Shown one piece after another: positions 36,596 to 45,207 of a DNA stretch of 64,000 nucleotides. How positions within the stretch are numbered: position 1 is the first letter of the stretch; every line of letters begins with the position of its first letter. Source of the DNA: Croceicoccus sp. Ery15 (GTDB lineage Bacteria > Pseudomonadota > Alphaproteobacteria > Sphingomonadales > Sphingomonadaceae); NCBI RefSeq assembly GCF_020985305.1, contig NZ_CP087588.1, positions 2,096,501 to 2,160,500 of the forward strand. Direction: 5' to 3'. The notes under the pieces are model-generated. The model had not been told where the DNA came from, searched no databases, and saw only the letters and a list, made by a program, of their open reading frames with translations. Made by a program: the position numbers and the translations under genes.

Positions 36596-38041
36596 TTAGT
36601 CGATCTTGGCCAGACGCGCCTTGTTCGTGCTGTTGCTGCCATTCGCCTGCGCGATCGGGATACAGCCATTGCCCCTCGCCTTCACGGCCGAGCACATGGC
36701 ATTCGCGCCCTGACGGTCGAAACCGCCTGCGGCCACGCGCCAGTAATCCTTGCCGTCGACAGTCGCCTTGGTGATCACCGGCTCTGCACCGCGCAGATTG
36801 GCATAGCGCGACTGGAACACTTTCCATCCGGCATTGGCCTGCTCGACACTGGCGTAAGAGCCAAGCTGCGCAATATGCGTGCCGCTGGCGGCGGGCGTTG
36901 GAAGCTGCGGCTTGGGTGCGGGTTTCGGAGCCGCCTTGGGAGCGGGTTTCGGCTGGGCCGCGGGCTTGGCCTGCAGAGCGGGCGCAGCCGCCACACGAAC
37001 CGGTTCCGGCGCGGAATTGGCCACGGGCGCCGCTTTTGGCGCGGCTTCGGATGTCGCTGCCGAACTTGCGGGCAGCGAGGCGACCACTACCGGCTTCGGC
37101 GCATTGCGCGACGAAGGGACCGCTGCGGGAGCGGGCTTGGGCGCTTCGACCGGTGCGGGCTGCACCACTGCCAGCGAAACCGTCGACGGCTGGGCCGGAA
37201 CGGCAGGCTTGGGATCTGCCTTTACGGGCGGCAATTCGGCATCGACCGGTTCGGCCGCGGCGACCATCACCGGCTTTGCCGCCGGAGCGGGCGCAGCCGC
37301 CATTTGCGGGGCCGGAGCCGCCTGCGGCATCGCGGGCGCCGAATTCGACAGCGCCAGATGCTGCGGCATGCCGGTATCGGCCACGGCCTCTGCCCCCATC
37401 AGCGCGGCGACGCGCTGGGCATAAAGGTCGGGACGGGCTGTGCTGGCCCATTCGGTCATGCGGTCGCCCAGCTCCCCTGCGGGCACATCCTGTGCCGCCA
37501 TGGCGCGCGCCTCGCGCCAGCGCCCGTCGAGAGCGAAGGCATAGGCCAGATTCTGCCGCGACTTGGGCGTGTTATTGCCCGCGCGGATATCGGCAGAGAT
37601 AATCTCCACGCCGCGTGCGGTTTCACCCGCCAGCGCCAGCGCCAGACCGCGATCGGCCGCGGGAATGGCGCTGCCCTGCATATTGATGGTGCCGACAGCC
37701 AGCCGGTTCTCGCCCGAACCCGCTTGCGCCAGCGCCAGCATCAGCGCGGTGCGCGGCGAGGCATCGCCGAGTTCCACCGCTGCCGCCAGCGAATCGCGGG
37801 CCGACACCATGCGACCGGCCTTGAGATAGGCCTGCCCCAGCAGCACGCGCATTTCGGGGTCGCGCGGGCTCTCTACCACGGCGCGCTCGGCATAGGACAC
37901 GGCCTTGTCGGCGTTTTCCTTGGCCAGCGCGGCCTCTGCCTTTTCGGCATTGTCGCGCGCGACGGCACCCATGGGGAGCGCCATGGCAGTCGCGCCAGCC
38001 AGCGCGATGATCAGGGCGTTGCGGCGGATACGGGTCTTCAT
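36596..38041 (-). CDS. TPR and SPOR domain envelope protein
   Basis: A 481-residue secreted protein. The signal peptide is NALIIALAGATAMALPMGAVARD. Residues about 30-200 form TPR-like helices (ALAKENADKAVSYAERAVV, RVLLGQAYLKAGRMVSARDSL). A long Pro/Ala/Lys-rich linker (about 230-385) follows, then a C-terminal SPOR domain (THIAQLGSYASVEQANAGW to DYWRVAAGGFDRQGANAMC) that would bind denuded septal peptidoglycan. The order with an unknown gene and ParA upstream suggests a role in division or chromosome handling; that is inference. Confidence 0.85.
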   Translation of the reverse strand: MKTRIRRNALIIALAGATAMALPMGAVARDNAEKAEAALAKENADKAVSYAERAVVESPRDPEMRVLLGQAYLKAGRMVSARDSLAAAVELGDASPRTALMLALAQAGSGENRLAVGTINMQGSAIPAADRGLALALAGETARGVEIISADIRAGNNTPKSRQNLAYAFALDGRWREARAMAAQDVPAGELGDRMTEWASTARPDLYAQRVAALMGAEAVADTGMPQHLALSNSAPAMPQAAPAPQMAAAPAPAAKPVMVAAAEPVDAELPPVKADPKPAVPAQPSTVSLAVVQPAPVEAPKPAPAAVPSSRNAPKPVVVASLPASSAATSEAAPKAAPVANSAPEPVRVAAAPALQAKPAAQPKPAPKAAPKPAPKPQLPTPAASGTHIAQLGSYASVEQANAGWKVFQSRYANLRGAEPVITKATVDGKDYWRVAAGGFDRQGANAMCSAVKARGNGCIPIAQANGSNSTNKARLAKID

Positions 38042-38068
38042 GATAAAGTCCTTACCTATCGCTGGCGG

Positions 38069-38806
38069 TCAGGCATTGCCCATCACGTGCGACGACGTGA
38101 AACCGCTTTTGGGCGTGGTGTCGACATAGCGCAGGATCGCACGCTCGGCGATCTCCACATCGCTGCATCCTTCGCGGGCGGCAGCATTGGCGATCTTTTC
38201 GCGCATGGCATGATCGGGATGCACCACCAGAACGGGGCCGCGACCGAAGATCATGGCGAACAGATGCACGAACATGGCGCGCACATGGCCCAGCAGTCCG
38301 ACGGGCGATTCGATTTCTTCCGCCACCGGTTCGGGCCGCGTGAAGGCAGGCTGTTCAAAGCTGGCCGTTGCGCCATTTGCAAAGGCGGGTTTCGGCGCAG
38401 GCGCCGCCGCCTCGCGCAGGCGGTTCTGCATCGCGCCGACAGGATTGGGCGCGGCGACCGGCGCGGGCGTCCAGCCCGGTTCTGCGCGCTGGTCCTCGTC
38501 ATAACCCTCGGCTTCGTCCCAATCGTCTCCGTTGGAATGGAGATAGAGCGAATCGGCCTTGTCGCTAACAGGCGTCAGCCCGATGACGCCATGGCTCTGG
38601 CCGGGCGCGTTGGCAGGCGTGTCGCCCATGTCGTTCCAGCCGCAATCGTCCTCGGCACCCGTCAGCCAGCCCGAAAGCCCGGCCATATTGCCGCTGCCGA
38701 AACCGGCCTGCTGAACCTGCGACTGGCGGCGCATGGCGGGTTTCGCCGCGCCTTTCTTGGCCAGCAAACCTGCGGGCATGGCGTCCATGGTCACTCCGTT
38801 CATCAT
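38069..38806 (-). CDS. Unknown protein between SPOR and ParA genes
   Basis: A 245-residue protein I do not recognise. The start MMNGVTMDAMPAGLLAKKG (38806 or 38803) lies about ten bases after the parA stop. Residues 30-150 are low-complexity and acidic/Pro-rich. A hydrophobic stretch (VRAMFVHLFAMIFGRGPVLVVHP) near residue 185 is followed by a helical C-terminus (MREKIANAAAREGCSDVEIAERAILRYVD). It is probably co-transcribed with parA. Confidence 0.6.
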   Translation of the reverse strand: MMNGVTMDAMPAGLLAKKGAAKPAMRRQSQVQQAGFGSGNMAGLSGWLTGAEDDCGWNDMGDTPANAPGQSHGVIGLTPVSDKADSLYLHSNGDDWDEAEGYDEDQRAEPGWTPAPVAAPNPVGAMQNRLREAAAPAPKPAFANGATASFEQPAFTRPEPVAEEIESPVGLLGHVRAMFVHLFAMIFGRGPVLVVHPDHAMREKIANAAAREGCSDVEIAERAILRYVDTTPKSGFTSSHVMGNA

Positions 38807-38816
38807 CGCCCCCCGA

Positions 38817-39536
38817 TCACGAACCGGCCGCGCGGCGACCGAAACCGCCACCCGTGCGCGGCGTCCCGATCGCCGGGGCAGCGCCCTGCTGGCCGGCGAA
38901 CACATTGCGGCGGAAATTCTTTTCCAGACGCTCGGCAAGGAAGGCCCAGAGTTGTTCCATCTCCTGCGCCGAACGGCCGTGCGGATCGATTTCCATCACG
39001 GTGCGGCCATCGATCATCGAAGCGGCGAAATCGGTGCGGTGATGCAGCACCACCGGCGCGACCGTACCGTATTGCGCCAATGCGGCGGCGGCTTCCGAGG
39101 TGATCCGCGCCTTTGACAGGGCAGAGTTCACGACGAACACCAGCGGCTTGTTCGCACGGGCGCAAATATCGACCGTGGCGCCCACGGCGCGCAGGTCATG
39201 CGGGCTGGGACGGGTCGGAACGACGACCAGTTCCGCGACCGAGATCACCGACTGGATCGCCATGGTGATCGCGGGCGGCGTGTCGATAACAGCCAGCTTG
39301 AACCCCTGTTGGCGCAGCGTCGCCAGATCGTTTGCAAGGCGGGCCACGGCGGTCTGGGCGAATGCGGGGAATTCATCCTCGCGCTCGTTCCACCAGTCTG
39401 CCAGCGATCCCTGGGGATCGATGTCGATAAGCACGACCGGACCGGCGCCGGCGCGCTGGGCCTGAACGGCCAGATGGCCGGACAGTGTGGTCTTGCCAGA
39501 GCCACCCTTCTGTGAAGCCAATGCGAGAACGCGCAC
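38817..39536 (-). CDS. ParA-family ATPase
   Basis: A 239-residue deviant-Walker ATPase: ALASQKGGSGKTTLSGHLAV (two Lys), IDIDPQGSLADWWNER and AVIDTPPAI. The GTG at 39536 is chosen since homology starts immediately and GGGGGA lies upstream; a longer frame to 39611 is rejected. There is no parB next to it, so this is an orphan ParA (MipZ/PpfA/cellulose-type positioning ATPases are alternatives) rather than a chromosome-partition operon. Confidence 0.85.
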   Translation of the reverse strand: MRVLALASQKGGSGKTTLSGHLAVQAQRAGAGPVVLIDIDPQGSLADWWNEREDEFPAFAQTAVARLANDLATLRQQGFKLAVIDTPPAITMAIQSVISVAELVVVPTRPSPHDLRAVGATVDICARANKPLVFVVNSALSKARITSEAAAALAQYGTVAPVVLHHRTDFAASMIDGRTVMEIDPHGRSAQEMEQLWAFLAERLEKNFRRNVFAGQQGAAPAIGTPRTGGGFGRRAAGS

Positions 39537-39775
39537 CAAGAATCCCCCTGAACATTGCGGTCGAACGCCAATCTTGCCGTTCAAACCTAATTTTGGGTTA
39601 ACCGATGGCAATATTCCCCAAGTTCCGATGTAAAAAGTGAGTCACAAGGGGGCCGCGCGGGCATGGAAATGTCGATTCCGGACGTGCTGTTGCAATTCAC
39701 TCGCAGAGGTCTTGCTTTTGATATCCACTCGCATTAGTAAGGGATTCGAGAACAGCGAGAGGGTCCTATTCCACG

Positions 39776-39949
39776 ATGATCATCTGCATCTGCAATGCCG
39801 TTCGTGAAGGCGATCTACGGGCTGCCGCACGCAGCTGTTCGGGCGATGCGGAAGCGGTCTATCGCTGCATGGGTGTCGAGCCGCAGTGCCGCCAGTGCCT
39901 GGACGAGGCTGCCGATATCTGTATGGAAGAGCGCGTCTGCGCGGCGTAA
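39776..39949 (+). CDS. bfd: Bacterioferritin-associated ferredoxin
   Basis: A 57-residue [2Fe-2S] protein. MIICICNAVREGDLRAAARS begins at the ATG at 39776. The four cluster Cys are CIC (residues 4 and 6) and CRQC (about residues 38 and 41) in PQCRQCLDEA. Bfd reduces iron stored in bacterioferritin to release it, which fits the bfr gene 160 bases downstream. Confidence 0.88.
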   Translation: MIICICNAVREGDLRAAARSCSGDAEAVYRCMGVEPQCRQCLDEAADICMEERVCAA

Positions 39950-40109
39950 TCCTTCCCCACCCTATCCAAAACCCGCGGAAATCCTGCTAATTCGAACGTC
40001 TCGCAACAGGCGTTTATGCTTGCATGCCCGCCCCGCCTTGCGCGATTAGAGGCGTGACGCGGCCGGTCCGACCGGCCATGCAATGCCATCGAATGCAAGG
40101 AATACGGCC

Positions 40110-40598
40110 ATGAAAAGCGATCCCAAAGTCGTCGAGTACCTGAACAAGGCGCTCACCAACGAGCTGACGGCGATCAACCAGTACTGGCTGCATTATCGCA
40201 CGCTGCACCATTGGGGCATGCGCAAGCTGGCCGATTACGAACGCCACGAATCGATCGACGAGATGAAGCACGCTGACGTTCTGGCCGAACGCGTGCTGTT
40301 CCTTGACGGGCTTCCCAATTTCCAGGCGATCCACAAGCTGAAAGTGGGCGAAACGGTCGAGGAAATCCTGAAGGCAGATCTCGCGCTGGAAATGGAGGCG
40401 ATCCCGCTGCTGCGCGACGCCATCGAATATTGCGAAAAAGTGCGCGACTATGTCAGCCGCGAGATTTTCGAACGCATCCTTGAGAGCGAGGAGGAGCATG
40501 TCGATTTCCTCGAAACGCAGTTCGACATGATCGAACGCATGGGCCTGCAGAACTATGTCCAGCTGCAAAGCCAGCCCGCTGGCGACGGCGAGGCATAA
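40110..40598 (+). CDS. bfr: Bacterioferritin
   Basis: A 162-residue haem-containing ferritin (MKSDPKVVEYLNKALTNELT). The ferroxidase residues lie in ELTAINQYWLH, ERHESIDEMKHADVLAERVLFLDG (with the haem-ligand Met) and ESEEEHVDFLETQ. The ATG at 40110 is preferred over 40083. It lies downstream of bfd, the usual iron storage/release pair. Confidence 0.95.
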   Translation: MKSDPKVVEYLNKALTNELTAINQYWLHYRTLHHWGMRKLADYERHESIDEMKHADVLAERVLFLDGLPNFQAIHKLKVGETVEEILKADLALEMEAIPLLRDAIEYCEKVRDYVSREIFERILESEEEHVDFLETQFDMIERMGLQNYVQLQSQPAGDGEA

Positions 40599-40627
40599 GA
40601 GGTTCTTGTGACCGCAACGGGGGCAAT

Positions 40628-41032
40628 GTGACATCGATCGGCGAGCCGCTGAGAAAGCAGCGGCAAAGCCGGTTCAAGGGTGCGATGATCCTCGCCATGG
40701 TGCTGCTGGCGATTACAGTGCTGGCCGCGATCTGGCTGGCGATCGCCGCCGATGCCCCCACGATCGTCGAAACAGACCCCGAAACCGGCACGCTGGTCAT
40801 TTCCGGCCCCGAACAGGAATTCGTGGGCCGCGTGGACGGACGTTATCAGGGCCAGAACGTGTCGGTCATCGGCCTGCCAGCCTATGGCGAGCTGATCGAA
40901 AATGCCGAGGCATTGGCGGCAATCTGCGCATTGCGCTCCGATCCCACCGCGCAATGGTCCGAAAACAGCGAGTCCCTGCGCGTCCATCTCAACGGGCCCG
41001 AACTCGACCGCTATTGCGTTACGGGGCCTTAG
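40628..41032 (+). CDS. Membrane-anchored protein, unknown
   Basis: A 134-residue protein starting at GTG 40628, with a basic N-terminus, one membrane helix (AMILAMVLLAITVLAAIWLAIAA, about residues 19-41) and an extracytoplasmic domain of about 90 residues. No family is recognised. The TAG stop is followed in the same frame by 28 open codons leading into the methyltransferase gene. Confidence 0.65.
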   Translation: MTSIGEPLRKQRQSRFKGAMILAMVLLAITVLAAIWLAIAADAPTIVETDPETGTLVISGPEQEFVGRVDGRYQGQNVSVIGLPAYGELIENAEALAAICALRSDPTAQWSENSESLRVHLNGPELDRYCVTGP

Positions 41033-41116
41033 CTCGCGGCTATCAACGGCCCCGAATACGCCCTGCTGGCGCCTGCCATTCCCGAAGACCACGCGCGCAT
41101 TTCCTCTCCCGAAGAT

Positions 41117-41725
41117 ATGCTGCGCCGCTTTGCCGCCCCGACCCCGCGGCTTCTGGACCTTAGTTGCGGTGACGGCCGCGCATTGGATGTCCTGCCCACG
41201 ATTGCGCCGGGTCTGGATTATACCGGCGTCGACATTGAAACCTCGCCAGAGGTGGACAGCCGGACACGCAGCGATGCCCGCTTCGTAACCTATGACGGCG
41301 TGGCGCTACCCTTTGCCGACTCCAGCTTCGACACGGTCTATTCCAGACAGGTTTTCGAACATATCCGCCACCCCGACAAAGTCGCGGCCGAAGTTCTGCG
41401 CGTGCTGAAACCCGGCGGCTGTTTTGTCGGATCGCTGTCTTATCTGGAACCCTACCACTCGTTCTCCATCTTCAATTTCACCCCTTGGGGCGTGCATTGC
41501 CTGCTGATCGATAATGGCTTTGAACTTCTGGAAATCCGCCCTGGAGCCGAAGGGTTGGGCATGATCATGCGTCAGATCACCAATCGAAGGCTGTCCGGGT
41601 TGAAACTGCCCTATCCGATGATCGACATGGCCGCGCGCGTGAAGGGCTGGACCGCGAAGGAGCGCAACTATCTGAAGCTGAGGCTGGCGGGCCACATCGT
41701 TTTTGCCGCGCGCAAGCCTGCCTAG
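41117..41725 (+). CDS. Class I SAM-dependent methyltransferase
   Basis: A 202-residue protein. Motif I is LLDLSCGDGRALDVLP, followed by DYTGVDIE, LPFADSSFDTVYSRQVFEHI and LRVLKPGGCFVG. The fold is that of small-molecule or ubiquinone-type Methyltransf_11 enzymes; the substrate is unknown. The ATG at 41117 lacks a clear Shine-Dalgarno, and coding potential seems to extend 28 codons upstream to 41033, so the true start may be a rarer codon there. It is convergent with der, with overlapping stops. Confidence 0.82.
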   Translation: MLRRFAAPTPRLLDLSCGDGRALDVLPTIAPGLDYTGVDIETSPEVDSRTRSDARFVTYDGVALPFADSSFDTVYSRQVFEHIRHPDKVAAEVLRVLKPGGCFVGSLSYLEPYHSFSIFNFTPWGVHCLLIDNGFELLEIRPGAEGLGMIMRQITNRRLSGLKLPYPMIDMAARVKGWTAKERNYLKLRLAGHIVFAARKPA

Positions 41726-43113
41726 TCCTTGTTGGCGTAAGGGTTCTTTGCGCTGCGCAGCATCAGACGCACCGGCACGGCGCCAAAGCCCAGTTCGCGG
41801 CGGATGCCATTGACCAGATAGCGGCGGTAGCTTTCGGGTACATCGTCAAGCCGCGTGCCAAAAATCACGAAGCGCGGCGGGCGGGCGCCGACCTGCGTGA
41901 TATAACGCATCTTGATCCGCTTGCCGCCGGGCGCGGGTGGCGGATTGGCGGCAAGGGCATCGTCAAACCAGCGGTTCAGCGCCGCCGTCGGCACACGCCG
42001 GTTCCACTGGTCGCGAATGTCAAAGGCCGCCTGCAGCAACTGGTCGGTACCCTTGCCGGTCTTGGCCGATACAGCCACCAATGGCACGCCGCGCACCTGC
42101 GCCAGCCCTTCGTCCAGCGCGGCGCGGATGCCGTTGAACAAGGCCGACGGCTCTGCCGCCACGTCCCATTTGTTGATGGCGACGATCAGTGCGCGCCCTT
42201 CCTCGACCGCATGGGCCGCGATTTTCAGGTCCTGATGCTCCAGCCCCAGGGTCGCATCCAGCAGCAGCACCACGACTTCGGCGAAATCGACCGCGTGGCG
42301 CGCATCGGCCACCGCCATGCGCTCCAGCTTGTCGGTCACGCGGGCACGTTTGCGCATGCCGGCGGTGTCGATCAGCTTCACGTCGCGGATCTCACCATCG
42401 CGCGGATCGGTCCAGTGCCAGTCGATGGTGATCGAATCGCGCGTAATTCCAGCCTCGGGACCCGTCAGCAGCCGGTCTTCCTGCAGCAGCCGGTTGATCA
42501 ACGTGGACTTGCCCGCATTGGGGCGGCCCACAATGGCCAGCTTCAACGGGCCCAGCGGCTTTTCCTCACCGTCATCTTCAACCGGAAATGCTTCTTTCGG
42601 TTGCAGCGGGTCGAGGATCGGCAATATCGCTTCGAACAGATCGGCCACGCCTTCGCCGTGCTCGGCCGACATCGCCACCGGATCGCCAAAGCCCAATGCG
42701 AAGCTTTCATACAGGCCCGCATCGCCCGCGCTGCCCTCGGCCTTGTTGGCGACCAGCACCACCGGCACGCTCTGACCGCGCAGCCAGCGGGCGATTTCCT
42801 CGTCCAGCGGTGTCAGTCCCGCGCGCGAATCGATCACGAACAGCGCCAGCGCTGCGCCGACCAGCGCCGCCTCGGTCTGCTTACGCATCCGTCCGGGCAG
42901 CGTTTCGGCCTCGTCATCCTCCCAACCGGCGGTATCGACGATCTGGAATTTCAGGCCCAGCAGCTCCGCATCGCCGAAACGGCGGTCGCGCGTCACTCCC
43001 GGCTGGTCGTCGACCAGCGCGAGCTTCTTGCCGACGAGCCTGTTCCACAGGGTCGACTTGCCCACATTGGGGCGTCCGATAATGACGACTTCAGGGAGCA
43101 CGGGGGACAGCAT
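41722..43113 (-). CDS. der: Ribosome biogenesis GTPase Der (EngA)
   Basis: A 463-residue protein with two GTPase domains: GRPNVGKSTLWNRL (near residue 11) and GRPNAGKSTLINRL (near 200), each with DTAG motifs (VDTAGWEDDEA, IDTAGMRKRARV) and NKxD (VANKAEGS, AINKWDVA). A C-terminal KH-like domain follows. It acts in 50S assembly. The ATG at 43113 (MLSPVLPEVVIIG) is chosen. Confidence 0.96.
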   Translation of the reverse strand: MLSPVLPEVVIIGRPNVGKSTLWNRLVGKKLALVDDQPGVTRDRRFGDAELLGLKFQIVDTAGWEDDEAETLPGRMRKQTEAALVGAALALFVIDSRAGLTPLDEEIARWLRGQSVPVVLVANKAEGSAGDAGLYESFALGFGDPVAMSAEHGEGVADLFEAILPILDPLQPKEAFPVEDDGEEKPLGPLKLAIVGRPNAGKSTLINRLLQEDRLLTGPEAGITRDSITIDWHWTDPRDGEIRDVKLIDTAGMRKRARVTDKLERMAVADARHAVDFAEVVVLLLDATLGLEHQDLKIAAHAVEEGRALIVAINKWDVAAEPSALFNGIRAALDEGLAQVRGVPLVAVSAKTGKGTDQLLQAAFDIRDQWNRRVPTAALNRWFDDALAANPPPAPGGKRIKMRYITQVGARPPRFVIFGTRLDDVPESYRRYLVNGIRRELGFGAVPVRLMLRSAKNPYANKD

Positions 43114-43174
43114 GATGCGAGAGGTGGCGTTTATCGCGCCACCTTGCAACTCAATTGCACGGCAGCGCCGATGT

Positions 43175-43501
43175 TCAGCCGGCTTTCGCGACCGGAGCGT
43201 CTTCGCCCAGATCCTCGAACCAGGCCTCGACCGGGCCGTTCAGCTTGATCGTCAGCGGGCGACCCTTGCGGTCCATGGTCTTGCCCGCCTGCACGCGGAC
43301 CCAGCCCTCGGAAATGCAATATTCCTCGATATTGGTGCGCACGGCGCCCTTGAAGCGGATGCCCACGCCGCGACGCAGCACATCGCCATCGAAATGCGGG
43401 CTGCGCGGATCGATCGCCAGATGGTCGGGCGGCACGTCGGGCCCGGTGGTGGCCGTTGCGGCTTCGGGCGCGGAATCGGGAGTGGTGTTGTCTTCGGTCA
43501 T
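43175..43501 (-). CDS. DUF3297 family protein
   Basis: A 108-residue protein (MTEDNTTPDSAPEAA start). The N-terminal about 25 residues are Ala/Thr-rich. The rest is the conserved DUF3297 domain (LAIDPRSPHFDGDVLRRGVGIRFKG, NIEEYCISEGWVRVQAGKTMDRKG). It is common in alphaproteobacteria, with unknown function. It lies directly upstream of der in the same direction. Confidence 0.85.
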   Translation of the reverse strand: MTEDNTTPDSAPEAATATTGPDVPPDHLAIDPRSPHFDGDVLRRGVGIRFKGAVRTNIEEYCISEGWVRVQAGKTMDRKGRPLTIKLNGPVEAWFEDLGEDAPVAKAG

Positions 43502-43614
43502 GTCGGTTCGGGCCTCTAGCGGTAACGGGGTGCTTGTCAACGACTTCACGCTCTGGCAAAGGCGCGCCTCTGCCGACGCAAGGGTGATTCTTCTCGCCCC
43601 TTATGACCGTCAGC

Positions 43615-43689
43615 GGGCGCGTAGCTCAGTGGTAGAGCACACCCTTCACACGGGTGGGGTCGCAAGTTCAATCCTTGCCGCGCCCACCA
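43615..43689 (+). tRNA. tRNA-Val (anticodon CAC)
   Basis: A complete cloverleaf: acceptor stem GGGCGCG/CGCGCCC, D-arm GCTC-AGTGGTA-GAGC, anticodon stem CACCC/GGGTG with loop TTCACAC (anticodon CAC, reads GUG), T-arm GCAAG-TTCAATC-CTTGC, discriminator A and encoded CCA. The sequence downstream is accessory DNA, so this gene is a candidate integration site. Confidence 0.95.
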
Positions 43690-43902
43690 TCTTTTCAATG
43701 ACTTAGAAGAGATGGGCAGCGTTTCCATGAAAAAAACATGAAAAACTTGGGTGGACATCCGCGAACATCGGCGGGGACCTCGGCGCGATGAGACTTCAAG
43801 CAATTGCCGGATCGATCGACCTGCATAGCCGCAGCGAACCAGAGGGTTACCGCATTTTCACGATTGGCTGACAAACATGCCCCGTCAAACTCGAGAGAAA
43901 GC

Positions 43903-44550
43903 ATGTCAGCCCATCAACCAGTCCTTCCGGCCAAGGCCATTGAGCTCGTTAAGTCCAGAAATCTCGAAAAAGCTGATGATTTGTTAGCCGATTTCGCCGC
44001 GGCCGGTCTGATCAAAACCTATGCTCTCGTGCGAGAAATAAGACCCGCTGGGGGTCCGACCAAGGTAGTGCGCGATGCTCAGATTCCGGCTCAAGATTGG
44101 GAGAGGATTGTAGCATCGGATAAGATTCAAGCCGCCCTAAACGGTGGAACGGTTCGGCTAGAAGGCTCGCCTCTGCAGGGAGGCGCGCCGTCAGTCCTCA
44201 TAACCGGAATCAGCTTTTCCGAAGCTGCGCTCGTCAAAGTTCTTGATAGGTATTGCGTGGGTTTACCTGCCGGTGCGTCAGAGCAAGCTAGCGGCTGCGA
44301 TGCGCGCGCTACGACGAAAAACATCGTTCCATGCATTGAAGCTTCCGAGCCAAAGAAGGAAGACGTGCAACCGATCAGGCCTGGGGACCTTACCGCGTCG
44401 GTCGCTCAGACTGAACAGGCGACTGGGTTGGGTCGGACGACAATCGACAAGCTTATGCGAGATGGCACGCTGGTCAGGAAAAAAGTCGGCAGACGAACTC
44501 TGATCACGGTCGAAAGCATCGAGCGTTTGGTCGGTGCAAAGGTGGCCTGA
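43903..44550 (+). CDS. HTH protein with excisionase-like C-terminus
   Basis: A 215-residue protein. The C-terminal about 50 residues (ASVAQTEQATGLGRTTIDKL, then LVRKKVGRRTLITVESIERLVG) form a MerR/Xis-type helix-turn-helix, as in excisionases. The N-terminal 150 residues are not recognised. The ATG at 43903 has GAGAGAAA upstream and is preferred over 43804. As the first gene after the tRNA it may act as directionality factor or regulator of the island. Confidence 0.65.
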   Translation: MSAHQPVLPAKAIELVKSRNLEKADDLLADFAAAGLIKTYALVREIRPAGGPTKVVRDAQIPAQDWERIVASDKIQAALNGGTVRLEGSPLQGGAPSVLITGISFSEAALVKVLDRYCVGLPAGASEQASGCDARATTKNIVPCIEASEPKKEDVQPIRPGDLTASVAQTEQATGLGRTTIDKLMRDGTLVRKKVGRRTLITVESIERLVGAKVA

Positions 44551-44923
44551 CAACTAAATGCGATAGTTCTCAAGTCCGCTTTGCGCCCCATTATCGGACG
44601 TTAAGCAACTCAGCGTTTATTCGCAAAAGCTGCCATTGCGCGTGCCGCATCATTCGACCGATCTTGCGTCAGTCGCCGTGCGCGTTGCCAAAAGCCATGG
44701 AAAAAAGATTCCGTGTCAGAAAGCCTGAGATTCTTATCTCTTGTGGCTAAGGAGATGGCTCAAAGCTTTGCTAACTCAGCAACTTACTCGTAGCGCGCGT
44801 TTCGATCGACAATTTTTTGCCGATCGCTGGAATTGCGACTTCATGGATATCCTTTCGACGTTATAAAAGCTCTTCGCGGAGATCGGCAATGGCTGCCGGA
44901 CCCGAAGAGGTTAGCAGGCCGGC
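44551..44923. other. Gap with possible minus-strand gene remnant
   Basis: This 373-base stretch, more AT-rich than its surroundings, has no complete gene. On the minus strand, positions about 44750 to 44610 form an open frame ending FFHGFWQRARRLTQDRSNDA and then ARAMAAFANKR before the stop. It has no usable start at its 5' end and could be the C-terminal remnant of a lost gene. No further structure is seen. Confidence 0.25.
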
Positions 44924-45169
44924 ATGGCAATACGGATCGACATCACTCCGAATGGACGGATGACCCTTCCCGCCGAAGTCCGCGACCGCCCCGGTCTGTC
45001 CGTGGGCGGAACGGTCTATCTCAGCCAAACCGACGATGGTGTCGTGCTACGAACTCTGGCCCAATCGGTCGCTCCTGCACAAGCGCTTGCCCAGATGTAC
45101 ACCGGTAAGAAACCCGGCAGTTCCGTCGATGATTTCCTAGTCCGACGTCGCAGTGAGAGCGGCGACTGA
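44924..45169 (+). CDS. AbrB/MazE-type antitoxin-like protein
   Basis: An 81-residue protein. The N-terminal 45 residues are a SpoVT-AbrB swapped-hairpin DNA-binding domain (IDITPNGRMTLPAEVRDRPGL, GGTVYLSQTDDGVVLRT). The C-terminal tail would normally bind a VapC/PIN toxin. No toxin gene follows; the next gene is the opposite-strand restriction enzyme. It may be an orphan antitoxin or a regulator. Confidence 0.75.
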   Translation: MAIRIDITPNGRMTLPAEVRDRPGLSVGGTVYLSQTDDGVVLRTLAQSVAPAQALAQMYTGKKPGSSVDDFLVRRRSESGD

Positions 45170-45207
45170 CAGAGGAGCTCCCTTCGCGATTTGCTTTTGG
45201 ATTGCAG

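Noticed and set aside
36875..39103. 742-codon plus-strand open frame
   Set aside because: It is antisense to the TPR-SPOR, unknown and parA genes; the Arg/Gly-rich translation is typical of a shadow in GC-rich DNA.
39640..39775. Fur, Irr or RirA box upstream of bfd
   Set aside because: AT-rich words such as TTGATATCCACTCGCATTAG are present, but none matches a known iron box well enough to report.
43546..43803. 85-codon minus-strand open frame over the tRNA-Val gene
   Set aside because: It contains the well-known spurious antisense-tRNA peptide (WARQGLNLRPHPCEGCALPL); the tRNA explains it.
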